38,039 nt of DNA from Saccoglossus kowalevskii. Lineage: Eukaryota > Hemichordata > Enteropneusta > Harrimaniidae. The notes under the pieces were generated by a model. The model did not search any database. It was given only the letters and a program-made list of their open reading frames with translations, and was not told the origin of the DNA. A program made the translations under genes and the position numbers. Numbering within the stretch: position 1 is the first letter of the stretch; every line of letters starts with the position of its first letter. Below, piece by piece: positions 11,611 to 23,036 of this stretch. Location of the stretch: positions 211,875-249,913 of the forward strand of contig NW_003108585.1 of NCBI RefSeq assembly GCF_000003605.2, given 5' to 3'.

Positions 11611-14600
11611 AACTTTGTAAGAATAGTTAGACTACTTTTCCAAGCATTTCTACAACACATAATATGTCTTGTGCTTACGTCTAGATACATATAGTGTTCT
11701 TTTGAAAATGATTTGTTTTGAGATGCAGAATAAGACAACACATCACACAGAAGACATGGGTTTAACACGAATCTCCATGAATAGAATAAATCATAGTTTT
11801 AAAACACGTCAAACGAATTACGTATTCTAATAAATTATGCATAAGATCGTTTGATTCTCACAAAAACTAACTAGACAATAAGTACGACAGTAACTGACGT
11901 ATTTATAACGGTTGAGGTGTTGGGATGACCTTGTAAAAGATTCACAGAGAGACAGTATACTTCCCCGTGATTCACAACAAATCACTCAGCCCGGTAAGAA
12001 ACACAGTTGGGGGTTACGTAAGTTCTATTTTTAGAAAATCGATCGAATTTTGATCAGTACAATCACACCGATACACATCAATTTAATTTGATAATCGAGC
12101 AAACCCGCACACATAGTTATTTTACATAAATACAAAATAATCCATTAAAACATCTTATCATGCGCTCATTAATTATTGAATACATATAACGTGACGTTGA
12201 ATGAATAATTTGAATAAATTAATTTGCATTGCTTATCCAACCGAATCAGCCATAGCTCTGATGGCATTAGCTTTTCCATCTACTTATATAATAAACGCAG
12301 TTTCATATGTAGAGGCGATTAGTTATTAGAGAAACATTTCCGGTGATGGAAGAACAGGGTTAGGAAAAACAGTGGTATAGCAAATCGTGATATGCCAGAA
12401 AAAAAAAAAAAACATACGCCCGAAAATGTGTCACATAGTCAGAAGTGGTACTACCTCACACAATGCGTCGATATTAATTATGTCCAAATCATTCACGGCA
12501 AGTATTAAATTCGCTTTGGGAAACATAGAGACATACTGCCATGACAACTAGAGAGGATTAGTACAGGTTTTATTGAGGAATAGAATTTAAAGATGTAGGA
12601 CATGTCACTTGCGATAAAAATACAAATGTTATATCCAGAAAACGGAATTATGACCAGTTAATAAGAACATAGACCAACACTGAATATGTGTTTTTACAAC
12701 GTGATTCCAGGGAGATGTAATTGATTATACAAGAAAAAAAACAAACAAAAAACAGAGTAGTTCAAAACTAAGTGATGTAATCCACTGTCACAGAGATTTC
12801 AGAGTGACGTTGCTAAGTAACTAAAGGTCGTCTGTCACCTAGCATAATATCAATCACTTTTGAAATATCTATATATCAATTTCAGTATCTTTGTCATGGG
12901 TGCGCGAGCGTTTCCATCGTAACAGCAGTTACTAAATATACGCTTTTTCACTGGAACAAACAGGTAGCATATGTCCCAAGTCGGATATATAGTCCATGGG
13001 CCAAGTGCATTTTTTGGAAGATGTTGGTACCAACTGTTTTTCAGGAATGTGTACTGGCCTGGTCAAAAATCAGTAGTTTGATCAAGAATTGGGTGGGTCA
13101 AAGTTCCCTGTCATGTTTGAACTGTAATGTTTAGTGGTAATGTCTATAATTTACATTTATGCCTATAATTAAACGACACATTACAATAGACTACAAGATA
13201 GTTGGCTTCTTCCGTTAAAGTCCAGAGCCAAATATATTTTGACTTATTTTGCTCTTATAAAATATATCAACTTAAATCCAAAATACATTAAAATTAAGAT
13301 TGAATGACGTAGATGGTAATTTATGAATTTATATCACAGAAAGTGGTTTTAAATCTTCTCTTACAAATAAGAAGTACTATAATACATATCAATATGATTT
13401 GAGATTTACGAATTTACCAAAATATCACGCCTATAAATACCATATCATTAATATTGCCAACAACTTGTGAAAGCCAGTAGACTTTTAAAATTGAAATCTA
13501 ATAATAATAACAAAACTGTTATAGTAGTTGTAGGACCCATAATTTAAAGCTTAGTTAGTTTTTAGTGTTGTACTATTATATGTTAGTACAATGAGTTTTG
13601 CCACGAATGACGTCAACTTGTTTTGGCGTAGCGGTAAGACATTTTCAAGTTGTCGATGTGGTAAACAGCATCACGATAAACTCACACTATAAATGTCCTC
13701 TTATTTGTTGGAGGGTATTAATTATTTTAATCATTTTAATATTTATTCTAGTAGAATGATTGAGCCCTGAAATTGAAATGTACAAGTCGCTTTAACTAAT
13801 AAAAACACAATTTATATTGTCAAGTGATCTTTGACCCCTTCAAATACTAGATAAGCTTCTGATTTGACATGTCCAGCAAACGTTTTTCAAAAATACACAC
13901 ACACAGAGTTTTCCAAAGATATCTTAAATAATTAGTACATTTTGTCACTGCCAATACGACTCAAGGACTAATATTAATGTAGGGAGAAGCTGCACAGTTT
14001 GGAGACGATGTATCGTTTTGAAATTTACCGTTATCGACGTGGACCAACCAAACTTCGAACTTATATATGCATATCCATACTGCATTTGAATGTAGCAAGC
14101 ACACAATCGGTTCGAAGCAAACACACGTATAACCTGGCCATAGTATTATTGGTGACCTTTAATCTTTTATGCACCAAAGTCAATCATCGTCACGAAATAA
14201 CTTATTTCAATCATCGTCACAAAGTCTTCAAGATCATCACAAAAACCACCTGCATAATCTAATTAACTTAAACAGATTTGCTAAGAGAAATACGAAAAAT
14301 GTTTCACCAACGTCTTCGCGGGAATAATCATAGAGGTCAAGTAATTGCAGAGTTGTGGTCGTTACGCGCACTTATGTGTGTGTATGTACATTTCACGGCG
14401 TACATATATACTAGAGACAGAGTTTTGACCTCGACAAGAAGTAAGACACGTGTAATCAAAAACTAAATTTGTTTTCATCAAAATCAGTGTAATGTTTCTA
14501 CATGCTGGACGACATATCGAACATCAAGCGCACGCATACATGAACTACTTTTATCTCGAACTGACAGGATATAACAAATTAATTAATTTTGTGAGTTTAT

Positions 14601-15661
14601 AAGGCCATTTACGAATTTAAATCAATGTTCAGGGTACATTTAAATCAGTTGGAATTACTTCCAAGAGTTTTTTTTCTGTGTTTTGATTGATGAACATTGA
14701 CACGTTTTTATCCACGACCTCTCATATATATATACTCTTATTCCTAATCGACAAGTGCGTCACACGGCGGGAATCACCTGCGCATGCGCATGTGGCGGGT
14801 GACCATAGCGTGTCGTTGTTCACAATTTAGCGTCTATTTGTCGCGTGTGCAGGTGACGATCCTTCTGCTTTAATACAACAACCAATGTATCTTTCTAAAA
14901 CCAATACACCTTGAAAATAACAATGGATTTATGAATACTAATTAAATAGCCACAGTCGTCGTTCGTTTCAATTAAGCGCAAACAAAACGTGTATTTTTAA
15001 ACGCGCTGTAGACGTCGATTGAGACGCCTATCAAACACGACGCGCCGTGATAACTATGCCGTTTTAAATAAAACCAACACTCGTCAGTTACTCTAAAAAC
15101 ATGTCAAAAGAAAGACCATCTAAGCCAATGGAACAAACACACGAGACAACCTTAATTTCAAGTGTCTGAAGACGTTCGAAATTGCAATTTATTCTCGCTC
15201 ATGTCACCAGCTATGATGGTAACGGCATTTAATCTTCAGTAAGACTCTAATAAGTTAAGCCATACACAGCGAAGCGCAAGTATATAACACCGTGCATACA
15301 TTGTCGTCGAAACATTCGGTCTCATTAAAACCCTGGGAAAGTGTTCTACGCTTGATCTGACCAGTCGATGTAAGTAAGCAAATTGATTACATCTGTGATA
15401 AGCGTGAACATACGCCTAATGTCACAAGTAAGGCATACTCCGGAGAGTCGTAAAGTCATCTAATTGTATACATTTACAAGGTTTTTACATCTTACCTGTA
15501 GTTACGGTGGTGAAAATTACTCACCGGTATTGCGACAAATTAAATCACAACTCATCCTTATCATCGTAATGGTGGATTACTTCCCGGTAAATGTGGTACA
15601 TGTATTACATATAGCCAATAGAGACGATATTAATTTAGCCGAATTCGAAGCGTAACAAAAA
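11611..15661. other. non-coding stretch, no supported gene
   Basis: AT-rich sequence with an A14 run (12399-12412) and an NRF1-like palindrome at 14779-14790. The frame 15464-15655 (+) follows a pyrimidine-rich CTGTAG that resembles a splice acceptor, but its translation matches nothing known. Splice-like signals also occur on the opposite strand at the same place, so it was not called. Confidence 0.5.
14779..14790. promoter_or_regulatory. NRF1-like palindromic site
   Basis: TGCGCATGCGCA fits the known NRF1 (alpha-Pal) binding consensus YGCGCAYGCGCR exactly and is a perfect palindrome. A second full match, TGCGCATGCGCG, is at 9588-9599. Related cores lie at 7056-7065 and 16507-16514. In animals such sites are common in promoters, but no adjacent first exon is recognised here, so the role is inference. 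Confidence 0.35.
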
Positions 15662-16183
15662 TGAAATATCTCAAAATTTCGACTTAGTATCTCGAAATTC
15701 CGACTTAGTATCTCGAAATTCCGACTTAGTATCTCGAAATTTCGACATGACTTCTTGAAATTTCGACATGACTTCTCGAAATTTCGACATGACTTCTCGA
15801 AATTTCGGCATAGCATCTTGAAATTTTGACTTAGTATCTCGAAATTTTGATACTTCGACACGAAATCTCGAAATCTTGACTTAGTATCTCGAAATTTCGA
15901 CATGACTTCTTGCATGACTTCTCGAAATTTCGACATGACTTCTCAAAATTTCGACATGACTTCTCGAAATTTCGACGTGACTTCTTGAAATTTCGGCATA
16001 TCATCTTGAAATTTCGACTTAGTATCTCGAAATTTTGATATTTCGACACGAAATCTCGAAATCTTGTCTTACTATCTCGAAATTTCGACATGACTTCTTG
16101 AAATTTCTGCATAGCATTTCGGTATTTCGACATGCCATCTCGAAATATCGACTTAGCATCTCGAAATATTTACAAGTCGAAAT
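15662..16183. repeat. 21-bp minisatellite carrying a CGAAATTTCG palindrome
   Basis: About 24 copies of a unit close to TTCGACATGACTTCTCGAAAT. Joining units creates CGAAATTTCG, a perfect palindrome, so each junction can fold back. Variant units (CTTAGTATCTCGAAATTCCGA and GGCATAGCATCTTG types) recur in the same order about 188 bp apart (from 15804 and from 15992), which points to duplication of a nine-unit block. Because 21 is a multiple of three, open frames of 60-120 codons appear on the minus strand; these are by-products, not genes. Confidence 0.95.
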
Positions 16184-16194
16184 TAGCCCTAAGG

Positions 16195-16407
16195 GGCTTC
16201 CATACATTTGCTATCGTCACCCCGTCCAATGTTTACTTTGCCTGTGTTACCATGGTATTTGCAACAATCGCTGAGATGGCGATTGAAAATGGAACACTTT
16301 TTTTGGAGGAAATAGTAGGTTGCGCGGTCTTCCCGCTCCTAACGAGATGTCGACGACAATTTGGAATAAGGTCTGGATACAAAATAAACAAACTTGATAC
16401 AAATTGA
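16195..16407 (+). other. possible Cys-loop receptor M3-like segment
   Basis: This open frame ends at TGA 16405-16407. Its translation includes VYFACVTMVFATIAEMAIEN. That resembles the third membrane helix of anion-type Cys-loop receptors, which typically read V-Y-F-x-V-C-x-x-F-V-F-x-x-L-x-E-x-A-x-V-N, preceded by V-K/T-x-x-D; here the preceding residues are VTPSN. No M1 or M2 segment is found upstream, where the 21-bp array sits. The frame is on the opposite strand to the receptor exons at 19 and 26 kb. A chance resemblance in a random hydrophobic frame remains quite possible. Confidence 0.15.
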
Positions 16408-18387
16408 AACAACATTAATGTTAAACGTTAAAGATACAATTTGAACGAAAACACCATACTGTAGTTCACATTAAATGCATAAAATGACAAATCAAATCAT
16501 TACTACGCATGCGCATTGATTGTCTTTGTACATACCAAAACAACCAGTGTACGTGCGTGTTAAAGAATTTCATTGTTTCGTCCAACAAATACCCAGATGT
16601 TCAGATCACGACAAATCATTGTCTAATGTATTTATCAACACGCAGTATCAAAACACAATATTGAAAATGACATTTTCTCATTCATATTGCATCTTTAAAG
16701 TAGATATTAAAAGTATTATGTTTGGGGTGAGAAACAGTAACAAAGATAGGATCGCTGCAAATGTAGCCCAGATCATCAGTAAAAAAACGCATAGTGAAAA
16801 ACCTTTATTCATACAATTTTACTGTTATTATACATTAGAGAACTATAATTACAATGTATAGAAAAAAATGCATTATTTAACATGCGGCATCGAATATAAT
16901 AGAATTAATGTTTCGTGAAAATCCGTATTTGCATTCGTTCAAAATTCGCTTAATTGAGAGTAAACTACGTCACTGACAGTGAACGTGTGCCACTTACGAC
17001 CATTTACATTTATTTACATTACACGTAGCAACAATGTATCGTGTAACGGAAATATACTCTCGTCACTGAACGCAAAGAATTACACAGGCACGTTCTCCCG
17101 TAGCATTTCAGACTATTTCTGGTTCGGTAAAAACTATAATAATAAAGTTATCGTTAGAATACCGTGGAGTATGCACTCAGCCAGTGTGGGACGCACTAAG
17201 CACTGGTCAATGCGGTGGCAATACCCGCCTTCGTGCAGACTTTGTGATATCGAGCTTTTTTCTGTGACGCCATGAATGCCCACCGGGGGAGGAGGGGGGA
17301 CTTTTGACGATGCATCAATATGCTCTTAAATATATAGACAACGATCGTGCAAAGGGGCTATTCCCACGTTAACCCTATATTATTGCTGAAAAAATACTTT
17401 TATAAAATTACATTTTATTTAACCACAATCTAGTCGATTAATACTTGGCCATTTGTGTTGTTAAGATTCAATATAGACGAAAACAATTATTTTGTAAAAT
17501 ATTTACAAAATAATAATCACATTTAGTAGTGTGATACAGGATCAATGTTTTCAGTTCACGTTAAACATTAACCAAATGTATTCATCGAAGTACAACAATA
17601 TTAAATATTTAATGTCCTCGCTCAAATGTATGCTTTAATAAACGAGATATTTGGCATGGGCGTTTGAATTCAATTATCGGGATTACGACCAAGTGATAAC
17701 AAAAAATGGACTTTTCGTTCTACGTTGCTGCTGATCTAGTTAGAGCAACACCAGCTAATACTACAGACGCGTATTACATTTACAGAACAGTCCCACTGGC
17801 AAAGCGCAATTGGAAAAAGTGTCTTGAGAGGTTTTTTATACAAACGTATCAGTAATGACACCCCAAGGAGACGCCAAAGGCCAACTGCAAGACTATATCT
17901 GATTCCACGCATTAAGAGTAACATGAACTTGCCTACCCAGCTAACAATATCTTAACATCTAGATTATATGGGCGTAGTTACATCCAAGCGAACTGCAATT
18001 AGTGTTACCACCCACCGGTTAGGCGGGTAGGCATGCGCCAATGACATTGAACTTGTTTGACGTGACTTGATCACTATAGAGGGGTGCTCAAAGTCAAGAT
18101 ATTTACTGATGAGAATATGTAGGTAAATGTGATAATGTTATACACGCATGATCAGACGAACTGGTGACTGATATGGCGACTCAATGTCTGTGTATGTTAT
18201 GTAGTTCAAGTTCATGAACATTCAGAGTAAGCTACTTCCCTGTAGCAGTAAATGAAGTCAATTAATTGAGAATCACTAATTGGACTGATTCATTATGTCG
18301 TGTAGGTGTACGTATATTGAGGTCAGGGTTCACCACGTGAAACTACCGGTTTCATTATCATACTGAAATAAAACTCATTAAACTCAT
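16408..18387. other. non-coding stretch with one AT palindrome
   Basis: No supported exon. Frames at 16520-16861 (+) and 16979-17275 (+) are open but unrecognised. A perfect 13-bp inverted repeat with a 3-base spacer lies at 17486-17514. Confidence 0.5.
17486..17514. repeat. 29-bp near-perfect palindrome
   Basis: ATTATTTTGTAAA (17486-17498) and TTTACAAAATAAT (17502-17514) are perfect reverse complements separated by ATA. It could form a small cruciform or bind a dimeric protein. No neighbouring feature suggests a role. Confidence 0.6.
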
Positions 18388-18511
18388 TTAATTGTCATTC
18401 ATTGATCCAAAGTCTGGGTCATTATCCTCATCTTTCATTGCTTTCTTGTCCTCAGCTTCAAATGCATCTACTTTTTGTGACAGGGTGGTGGCATTCCCTT
18501 GATTATGGTGA
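18388..18511 (-). CDS. candidate terminal exon with acidic C-terminal tail
   Basis: On the minus strand a frame runs to TAA at 18390-18388. The translation ends in a strongly charged tail containing VDAFEAEDKKAMKDEDNDPD and then FGSMNDN. The codon pattern (many purine-first codons, low stop density) looks more protein-like than its surroundings. Upstream, CACAGTTACAG ending just before 18511 could be a splice acceptor; the frame is blocked by a stop at 18537-18535, inside the adjacent 11-bp repeat. The acceptor would need a phase-2 donor, so it cannot be spliced directly to receptor exon 2, which ends in phase 0. The product is not recognised. It may be a terminal exon of another gene, a retrocopy fragment, or chance. 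Confidence 0.25.
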
Positions 18512-18688
18512 CTGTAACTGTGATTATGTTGTGATTATGTTGTGATCGTGCCAAGATTGTGCTATGATTGTGATTGACATGTTAGTATCTTGTAATTATG
18601 TTGTGATTGTGTTGTGATTGTGTTGTAATTGTGATTATGTTGTGATTGTGCTGTGATCGTAGTTGTGATTGTTATTGAGTTGTGATCA
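18501..18688. repeat. 11-bp TGTGATTATGT-type degenerate minisatellite
   Basis: Tandem 11-bp words GTTGTGATTAT and GTTGTGATTGT, with TCGT variants, repeat across the stretch with some irregular spacing. It overlaps the upstream end of the candidate exon at 18388-18511. The period is not a multiple of three. Confidence 0.85.
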
Positions 18689-19234
18689 GTGGACCTGAAT
18701 GTAATTCCATAAAATAATTATAATATTTTTTTAGGCAAGCAGAGTGGCAGTGTTTAACCATTGCACTATTTGTAGTTTCTGTGTCACGTGGTATTTTTGT
18801 TTAAATATATCATAATAATCCACCATTGCGTCATCTTTGTGTATAGTTGTTTGATATAACACAACAAAGATAATCTCCTAAATATCCATTTGACATAAAA
18901 CCAAGTGTTTACCGGTAAACGTTCCACATATAGTATCGCTACTACTGGAAATCAGTAGTCGCTTTGTACACAATTGGGTAGGTATGAACCATTGACGTTA
19001 CTGAAGTCATTGATTGACACTTGAACTTGAAAACCTTGTAAATCGTCTAATGTCGTGCTAGTTCCCGTGACGGTTTACAAAAGTCTATCACTACTAGTGT
19101 TGTTCATAATAAACTTGAAACGCACGACAAACCACACTGACAAGTCATTCGATGATGTTTCAAATGAATGGAATGTAAATAGAACATTAAACTAAAAAAA
19201 AATATGAATTATAAATTAAACATTTAACACTTAC

Positions 19235-19374
19235 CATTTCTAATATCTTTGCAAGAAATAAACGAATCGTCACCGTCGTTATCGTAGTCTTCTCTCTCAC
19301 GGGTCGAATTTCCGAGGAATAATTCATAAAAAGGTCCCTGACAAGGCGATACTGGTCACTTGTCGGTGAAACCC
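19235..19374 (-). CDS. nicotinic acetylcholine receptor-like subunit, exon 2 (ligand-binding domain start)
   Basis: This 140-bp internal exon encodes the beginning of the extracellular ligand-binding domain of a Cys-loop, nicotinic-type receptor subunit. These subunits form pentameric ligand-gated ion channels in the cell membrane. The translation contains YRLVRDLFMNY, then EIRPV, then VTIRLFLAKILEM, matching the family pattern L-x-R-D-L-x-x-x-Y-x-x-x-x-R-P-V ... V-x-x-x-x-L-x-x-I-x-x-x. The acceptor TTTTTACTCAG lies just before 19374 and the donor ATG|GTAAGT just after 19235 (minus-strand reading). It starts in phase 1 and ends in phase 0. In this family the next exon normally encodes D-E-K-N-Q-like residues; I found no such exon in 1-19234. 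The vicinal cysteines that define alpha subunits lie in later exons, so subunit type is unknown. Confidence 0.85.
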
Positions 19375-20820
19375 CTGAGTAAAAATGACATGAAAAAAAG
19401 CGTGTATTTAAAAAAAGGAAATTGAACTATTTATAAGGGTAAAGTATTCCATTAATTCATCTGGCGCTCATTGAGATACAACTTTTGTTGATTTTCGGAT
19501 ACTTATAATTTCATTTGTGTGAAGTCATTAGCAATAAACTTTCGAATACTAGTTCAACAAATGAACGACGAATCTGAATAAAGAAGATCCCGGTTGTCTT
19601 AAATTTTTAATTTTGTTTATATAATTACTTTAGTTATTTTTTAAATTAATTGTTGACGTTACAAATATTTTGCAATAAGAATTGTTTTGTTTGTTAAAGC
19701 CACGTGCAGCAAATTTAGTGTAAAAACAAATATTAAAATTAATAATACTAATTAAAATAATAATAAAAGAATTTTAAAATAAAAATTAAAAAACCAGAAT
19801 CTTATTTTAATCGGATTCAAGTTGATGAACGACGGGACTATCGATGCCACCGTAAATTGGCAAGACGGAATTATCCATGTATTCACTAATGAAGGTTTAG
19901 GTTTTAGAAACAATTTCAGTTCAGCAAAATAATTTCTAGCATTACCAAAACCGGAAGTATATACTAGCAATGCATTGGTAAATAGGTTTTCCTTTAGTAT
20001 CTTCTGGACAACAGATTAAAAAGAAGAGCTTAATATTATGACTTTTGTGGAAATGCAGACCCGGTCGTTGGCACAAGCACCAATAGGCGATACTACATAT
20101 GGCGTAGACATACTAGCTAATCATGTAAGTGACCTTGTTCCCTGGATATGTCCGATCACATCATGTAGATTGCGTGACCCGAACATGAAATGCACACGCA
20201 TTACTGGCCGTCTTGTCCTGTCCTATGCAACAACAACCATAACCCAAAAGATGATATATTACAAGGCAATTACGCCCAACAATTTGTAAAATTTAATCAC
20301 GATTCACTTTTTAGTAAAATATATAATCGTAGGCATATACTACCCGACTACGCAATTGAATTGCAGAATTTGTTTTTCTGAATGACAATGAGTGCCACAC
20401 GTGGTGTAAATTGCATTTTGTGTCTGGTAGTTGCCAATATAGTGGTGTATTGAGTCGTCGATGCGTCTATATTGCCAGCACAATAAATAACGATACGTGA
20501 CAAATAATGAACAGTTACAAATTAGGATGGTTTTCAACAGCAGTAGACATCTTGTTATCCGTTGATCATAAGTTATGATGTATTATTATATTGCCACTAA
20601 TGGAATGTGGAAATTATTAAATCCACAAAGCAAGACACATTGTCCACTTGGTTTCATATCGCAAATTATTAATTCCTTATTGCTGACATATCCATGTAGC
20701 TTTCCCACTCAAGTGATTGCAAACTAATTGCTTCATGTTTAGTTATATTTTATACACAAAGTGTATACATGTATATTAGCATAGGGCTACTTTACTTTAC
20801 ATAGGGCATTACTTTATTAC

Positions 20821-20994
<174 letters not shown>

Positions 20995-21999
20995 ATAACT
21001 TTGCAATATTGTAAATACTTCAATAATGTAAGTACTAAATACTATAAAGTATAAGTACTGCGGTAGTACAATTTATTATTTATTTGTAAAATTAGAGGTC
21101 TGCTTTTTCAGTTTCCTTAAATGCTGTGAACATGATGTTTCATTGAAAAATGGCCATTCTACTCACGTTACTCAGTAACATTGTACCAATAATAAAAGGC
21201 AAAATTATCAGAAAGTATATGGGCCATTTTAAATAAAGCCTGGAAATGTGAACCTTACGTGGTGGACTTGCTACGTCAGACAGCACCGGCAATCACTGGC
21301 GCGGAATAATGACTTGCTTGCAAAACCACTTCATCCGTTACTTACCACCACGCAATGTATATTACGCGCGTGCGTACGCGATTTGTTGCTACACGCTGTC
21401 TTGTCATAATCAGAAACATAATGTAATGGTATTGAGGGCATACAACTCTTATATTATTTGTTTTATATCTCTTCCGGTTTTGTTTGGGTACAACTGAGAC
21501 TCGTTAAGTAACATTAAGTAATTCGTGACTCATAAAAAAATGATGCACAAATCCTCTCGCATAAGACCGAATATAGATTCCCATGACATGGACACGATAC
21601 AGGTTGTGTAGATTGCTTTGTTCTAGCATCTACTCGGAAGGTGTTGCTTGGTTGCATTTCCGAACGAGACGTAGCCACGTTGTTGGTTCTCAGCTGATGC
21701 GAATATTGACATCTGCCGGATGAGTGTTAGTGGAGCATTATATACCATTAGTCTCAAAGCAGATGATTTGGCGCCAAGTATTAGAAATCACGGAGCGGCG
21801 ATGCGGTGAAATAAACTAGTGTATTACACATTAAAAGCACCAAATAATATTATTATTCATTTTTGTGTGAATATATCTGAAACGAATTTTAAATGGTTAT
21901 TCTGACATGGCACTTGACATTTGACAGACCGATGTCCTTACCATTGTATATGTACGGCACGTGAATATCGGGGAATCACATGTACATTACTGATAATAG

Positions 22000-22590
22000 T
22001 AGCGTTCACGAACAGCTCCTTAGCACGGGCTATGAGGTCAATACCTTAGCACAGCTATGAGGTCAATACCTTAGCCCGTGCTAAGAAATGCTAAGTACGG
22101 ATTAAATCTAGTCCGTTTTTAATACCCGGTCTAGATCCTTAGCGCGGACTAACGCAATGTACGTGAACGCTCGGGCTAAGCACCCAAACAAACGCCATTG
22201 TATTCAATGTTCATTTTGGAAATTTACTAATATATTCATAACTATTCGTTTCGATATGCCATTTCTGACATGACAATCAATGCAAACACACATTGAGAGA
22301 TTGTTCTTTAGAACAAATATACCGACGATGAGACTCTGCTACTTCCTGTTAGCCTGCAATCTACACTTTCTTAATTTGCTTTGGTATTGTTTTATAATCG
22401 TAGAAATAACATATAATCCTAGTTACTCTACTGAGTAATCATAGTTAAAATGACTTAACATTTATGTATACATTTTGTATTATTTACAAATTTGGTCGTT
22501 TCCTCAACTGTTTGGGTTTAACCAATAATATATTCAACCATATGAGATTAGCTAAAATCTTAGCCCGTACTTCGTGTAGCGAGAACACTG
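22000..22590. mobile_element. foldback, hAT-like non-autonomous DNA element
   Basis: The left end TAGCGTTCACGAACA (from 22000) resembles the reverse complement of the right end, CAGTGTTCTCG (22590 leftwards). Both fit the YAGNG start typical of hAT-family terminal repeats. The flanks GATAATAG (21992-21999) and CTAATAGC (22591-22598) share TAATAG, a possible worn 8-bp target duplication. Internally, AGCGTTCACG-type termini recur at 22158-22171 in inverted orientation. CTTAGCACGGGCT and AGCCCGTGCTAAG form a 13-bp stem (22019-22031 with 22073-22085). A 25-bp block containing TATGAGGTCAATACCTTAGC is repeated in tandem, and GGATTAAATCTAGTCC-type words also fold. No transposase frame is present. 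The outer boundary is less certain than the inner 22000-22172 foldback. Confidence 0.45.
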
Positions 22591-23036
22591 CTAATAGCTA
22601 CCAACTCTGTACTATTTCACAGTAAGTCTACATTGTACGTGTTTCCAGTTTCTCGACTCCAAATTCACTCTTCGCCGCGTTACCGTGGTTTTACCCCCAC
22701 TACCCACAAGTTTCCTTTTGCTCCCATGTTTGAATATTTTAATTATTCTAATATAAACAGAACACATTCCAAGTATATTGAGTCCGTATAAAATGAAAAA
22801 AAAAAGGTTTTCATAACTCACGCGTAGAACAACATGTGATCAAATTACGAAGACATGAACTGCATATATACACTCGTGTAAACATGGCGTGGACTCACTG
22901 TCGTTGAACTGTATGAACCAGATGCCAACATAGAATGAACAAACAACTGAAAATGATGGATGTACAAGACATTGAACTAAGATATAATGTCATATCTATA
23001 TCACAGGCATATGGGAATTTAATATCCTTGAAAGTC

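Noticed and set aside
13621-13680. GGCGTAGCGGTAAGACA word resembling a tRNA A box, possible SINE head
   Set aside because: No B box at the right distance and no SINE body could be recognised. The related words near 7347 and 33940 are no better.
15464-15655. Plus-strand frame after an acceptor-like TTACCTGTAG
   Set aside because: Equally good donor-like signals occur on the other strand at the same place and the protein is unrecognised.
15577-16207. Minus-strand frames rich in CRNFEKS repeats
   Set aside because: They come from the 21-bp tandem array, whose period is a multiple of three.
17707-17853. Plus-strand frame beginning MDFSFYVAADLVRATPANTT, considered as a transposase or reverse transcriptase fragment
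   Set aside because: No catalytic motif can be seen and the apparent continuation in another frame is not recognisable.
22612-22821. Frame with a hydrophobic stretch then basic residues, considered as a GPCR fragment
   Set aside because: The hydrophobic part partly comes from a poly-T run, no conserved receptor motif is present, and the frame stops soon after. Such a pattern is common by chance in AT-rich DNA.
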